Shown: positions 61,831 to 64,000 of the stretch, in pieces | Numbering within the stretch: position 1 is the first letter of the stretch | How the letters are laid out: the number at the start of each line of letters is the position of its first letter | NCBI GenBank assembly: GCA_029978335.1 | Contig: JAPOJQ010000004.1 | Span: forward strand, 1-64,000 | DNA from: Actinomycetota bacterium | GTDB taxonomy: Bacteria > Actinomycetota > Acidimicrobiia > Acidimicrobiales > Ilumatobacteraceae | Length of the DNA stretch: 64,000 nt | Reading direction: 5' to 3' | Made by a program: the position numbers and the translations under genes | The notes under the pieces: model-generated | Seen by the model: only the letters and a program-made list of their open reading frames with translations | Database searches by the model: none | Told to the model about the DNA's origin: nothing

Positions 61831-62207
61831 CCACCGTCCTTCGCACCCTGATCCTGGCCGGGTGTAGCGCCGTGTTGCTCGCCTCGTGCGCTGGCGACTC
61901 CGGTCCGGTCTTGTCCGAGGCGGCTGCCGCCGGTCGCTCGGTGTTCACCGCCAACGGTTGTGCTGCCTGCCATGGTGCTGATGGGGCAGGCGGTGTCGGC
62001 CCGGTGTTGATGGGCCTCATCGGTTCCACCACCGAGTTCGCAGATGGGACATCGATGGTTGCGGATCGTTCCTACGTCGTTGAGTCGATCATGGACCCAG
62101 CTGCTCGCAAGGTCGCTGGCTATTCGATTCCGATGCCGATGAACAACCTGACGCTCGCCGACGTCGAGTCGATTGTCGACTACATCGAGGAGATGACCGC
62201 CCCGTGA
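61827..62207 (+). CDS. Lipoprotein cytochrome c
   Basis: 126 residues. The lipobox is LLASC with Cys21, followed by a short linker and a class I cytochrome c domain with CAACH (residues 45-49) and the sixth ligand Met103 or Met105 (IPMPMNN). A small mono-heme c-type cytochrome, held to the outer face of the membrane. It may carry electrons to a terminal oxidase. Overlaps the sigma stop and precedes sco1 with a 4-nt overlap. Confidence 0.9.
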   Translation: MTTVLRTLILAGCSAVLLASCAGDSGPVLSEAAAAGRSVFTANGCAACHGADGAGGVGPVLMGLIGSTTEFADGTSMVADRSYVVESIMDPAARKVAGYSIPMPMNNLTLADVESIVDYIEEMTAP

Positions 62208-62788
62208 AACGACTCGCCATCGCTTTCGTGATGCTCACCTCGTTGGTCGCCTGTGGTGGCCAGCGCGAGTTGGCTGGCTACATCCGTACCCCAAACCCCT
62301 CACTTGACGGTGTGACACTTCCGGTGCTTGGTACTGCCGCTGGCGAACGCGAACTCATCGCTGCGCCCAACGGCCTCTTGATTGTCTACTTCGGCTACAC
62401 GAACTGTCCTGATGTGTGTCCAACGACGATGTCGGACTTGCGGGCAGCTCTTCGTGAGGTTGACGAGGCAGATCGTGTCGAGGTCGCCATGGTGACCGTC
62501 GATCCGAACCGCGACATTCCGATCTTGCCTGACTACGTGCAGAGCTTTTTTCCTGATGGCATCGCGCTCGGCACGACCGATGCACGCGAGCTTGCTGCAG
62601 CAGCCGACATTTTTGGCGCCAGCTACTCGGTAACCAGCAATGACGACGGCGAGATCGAAGTGGCTCACTCGGGATCGCTGTACGCGGTCGACGACACCGG
62701 GGGCCTCCTCATCACGTGGCCATTTGGATTGGACCGCGATGCGTTACGGGCCGACATTGATGACCTTCTGGCAGGGCGTCGGGCGTGA
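62204..62788 (+). CDS. Sco1/SenC copper chaperone lipoprotein
   Basis: 194 residues. A signal peptide ends in LVAC (Cys17). The thioredoxin-like Sco domain has the copper cysteines in FGYTNCPDVCPTTMSDL and the copper-binding His in VAHSGSLYAVD. Sco1 delivers copper to CuA of cytochrome c oxidase and controls its thiols. Position between a cytochrome c and a cupredoxin indicates a respiration-assembly operon. Overlaps both neighbours by 4 nt. Confidence 0.93.
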   Translation: MKRLAIAFVMLTSLVACGGQRELAGYIRTPNPSLDGVTLPVLGTAAGERELIAAPNGLLIVYFGYTNCPDVCPTTMSDLRAALREVDEADRVEVAMVTVDPNRDIPILPDYVQSFFPDGIALGTTDARELAAAADIFGASYSVTSNDDGEIEVAHSGSLYAVDDTGGLLITWPFGLDRDALRADIDDLLAGRRA

Positions 62789-63171
62789 CTCGATTGCGTC
62801 TGCTCGTTGCGCTGATCGTGGTCGGCGTGGTGGCAGCGGGCGCAGCATGGCTGACGCTGCGCACCGATGATCCGGTCACGGTCAACGGCGCAGCGACGGT
62901 GGTGCCCGAATACGACGTCGTGATTCCCGCTGGTTCTGGGGCCCGAATCGACGCTGGCGAGCAGCTCGACATTCTTCCTGCTGAGCTCGTCGTTCGGGTT
63001 GGGGAGTCGATCCGCATCGTCAATCACGATGATCGTGGCCACGTGGTTGGCATTTTTTACGTAGGGACTGGGGAGACGCTTATCCAAACGTTCACGACGG
63101 CTGGCGAGTTGAGCGGTGACTGTTCGGTGCATCCGAGTGGGCGATTCACCTTGAAAGTTGTTGCTGCGTGA
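62785..63171 (+). CDS. Membrane-anchored cupredoxin-like protein
   Basis: 128 residues. One N-terminal anchor (LLVALIVVGVVAAGAAW) is followed by a cupredoxin beta-sandwich. Candidate type-1 copper ligands are His in VNHDDRGHVV, Cys in GDCSVHPSG and the adjacent His. A Met axial ligand is not obvious. It may accept copper or electrons together with the cytochrome and Sco1 products. Overlaps sco1 by ATGA and the next gene by GTGA. Confidence 0.8.
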   Translation: MTRLRLLVALIVVGVVAAGAAWLTLRTDDPVTVNGAATVVPEYDVVIPAGSGARIDAGEQLDILPAELVVRVGESIRIVNHDDRGHVVGIFYVGTGETLIQTFTTAGELSGDCSVHPSGRFTLKVVAA

Positions 63172-64000
63172 GGTGGTGGCAGTCGGTCACCGTTGGCGTG
63201 GTGGTAGCGCTCGCACCGGCCGGCACCGCCCTCGCTGACCCGCCAGGACCAACCGATTTCGAGTCGTCGATTACGTCGATCACAGCCGCTGACGATGCAT
63301 CGGTGCCGTCAGGGTTTTCGTTGACGGTGGAGGGTGTTGATGCATTTCTGCTCCTGACCGTTGCGGCGGGGATCACCGCTGATGTTCCCGGATATGACGG
63401 TGAGCCGTACCTTCGTATCGATGCCGACTGCTCGGTGTGGCAGAACCGTCTGAGTTGGTCAACGTGGTACAACGAGGATCGCTACGGGAACGTCGAGCGA
63501 CCTGCGTTTGTCGACGTTGATGCCATTCCCGACTGGGAGCAGATCGACGACGACTGTTCGGTGGCCTGGCATGACCACCGGATTCATTGGATGGACGCAA
63601 CGCCGCCGATCGGTGCTGAGCCTGGTGATGTGGTCATCAATGCGCTGATCCCTTTGGGCATCGATGACACCGCAATTGATGTGCGCGTCATCAGCACGCT
63701 CATGACCGGACCGTCACTGCGGTCTGCGCTCTCCGGCCTCATCGTGGGTGTCGCGGGGGTGGCGACGGTGCTCGTGTTTGGCGGGCGGCGACTGGCCGCA
63801 GCGTCGTTGATGGTGGCGTTGGCGTCGTTATGGGCCTTCGTGATCGGCGTGGTCACCTTCGCCGCCACACCGCCTGACACCGGGCCCGATCCTCGCTGGT
63901 GGGTGTTGCCCATTGCCGCAGGCCTCGTCGGCATTGCTGGAGCGTGGCTCGAGCGACGTGGACAGTGGTTCTGGGCTACTGGCGCATTGCTGGTCGCCGG
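63168..64000 (+). CDS. Exported membrane protein of the cytochrome/Sco1 operon (3' end beyond window)
   Basis: At least 277 residues from a GTG overlapping the cupredoxin stop; the frame is still open at 64000. A signal peptide (WQSVTVGVVVALAPAGTALA) precedes an exported beta-rich domain with three Cys (DADCSVWQNRL, IDDDCSVAWHDH) and His/Trp-rich segments. Three hydrophobic spans then begin (SALSGLIVGVAGVATVLVFG, LMVALASLWAFVIGVV, VLPIAAGLVGIAGAW). It is not a known family to me. The operon suggests a role in copper handling or assembly of an oxidase. Confidence 0.7.
   Translation, partial: MRWWQSVTVGVVVALAPAGTALADPPGPTDFESSITSITAADDASVPSGFSLTVEGVDAFLLLTVAAGITADVPGYDGEPYLRIDADCSVWQNRLSWSTWYNEDRYGNVERPAFVDVDAIPDWEQIDDDCSVAWHDHRIHWMDATPPIGAEPGDVVINALIPLGIDDTAIDVRVISTLMTGPSLRSALSGLIVGVAGVATVLVFGGRRLAAASLMVALASLWAFVIGVVTFAATPPDTGPDPRWWVLPIAAGLVGIAGAWLERRGQWFWATGALLVA

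Overview
This window reads as a dense, high-GC actinobacterial chromosome with no rRNA, tRNA, mobile element, prophage or CRISPR array. Lineage markers include WhiB, an HspR/HAIR-controlled dnaK operon, MhuD-type heme oxygenase, an acyl-CoA carboxylase epsilon subunit, a eukaryote-type glutamine synthetase next to a GlnR-like regulator, oligoribonuclease and WXG100. Thr-rich lipoproteins, the ethylmalonyl-CoA enzymes and the extreme compaction point to class Acidimicrobiia, perhaps an Ilumatobacter-like aquatic lineage. That placement is inference from gene content, not a tree.

Layout. 1-2.9 kb: arsenic locus (ArsI/CadI-like dioxygenase, Gfo/Idh oxidoreductase, Acr3 pump) and a Nudix gene. 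2.9-9.8 kb: S51-like peptidase, hydroxybutyryl-CoA dehydrogenase, aat, ethylmalonyl-CoA mutase, 2OG-type oxygenase, LysM lipoprotein, two alpha/beta hydrolases. 9.8-18.3 kb: carboxylase beta/epsilon, exonuclease VII and prenyl synthase in one operon; CopC-CopD fusion; dnaX-recR. 18.3-25 kb: thiolase, TetR regulator, crotonyl-CoA carboxylase/reductase, epimerase, a HAD-TM-GH18 fusion and a methyltransferase. 25-28.3 kb: thioredoxin lipoprotein, DsbB, DUF2510 protein, metallo-beta-lactamase/Rieske protein. 28.3-32.4 kb: dnaK-grpE-dnaJ-hspR. 32.4-39.4 kb: cdd, oxidoreductase, two unknown exported proteins, MazG-like protein, asd, lysC, mhuD. 39.5-46.9 kb: molybdenum hydroxylase, glnII-glnA-glnR, amidohydrolase. 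46.9-54.6 kb: RidA, FAS1/OmpA protein, erpA, mrp, Nudix, CoA transferase, CcdA/TlpA. 54.6-61.2 kb: whiB, quinone reductase, orn, PGA-hydrolase-like gene, WXG100, HAD, coaA, adenine methylase. 61.3-64 kb: ECF sigma, cytochrome c, Sco1, cupredoxin and a membrane protein that runs off the end.

How genes work together. Thiolase, 3-hydroxybutyryl-CoA dehydrogenase, Ccr, Ecm, epimerase and the propionyl-CoA carboxylase subunits are most of the ethylmalonyl-CoA route for assimilating C2 units. The tetR/ccr gap carries two perfect 18-bp inverted repeats that are probably the regulator's operators. Nitrogen assimilation is gathered in glnII-glnA-glnR, with an 11-bp-phased repeat array before glnII. 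Redox maturation is represented by DsbB plus a thioredoxin, CcdA plus TlpA, and Sco1 plus a cupredoxin.

A pervasive signal is a TANNNT (or CANNNT) -10 box placed 6-7 nt before the start codon of about 25 genes that begin transcription units. This is the layout of leaderless mRNAs, and it was used here to choose starts. No gene-free stretch exceeds about 140 bases.
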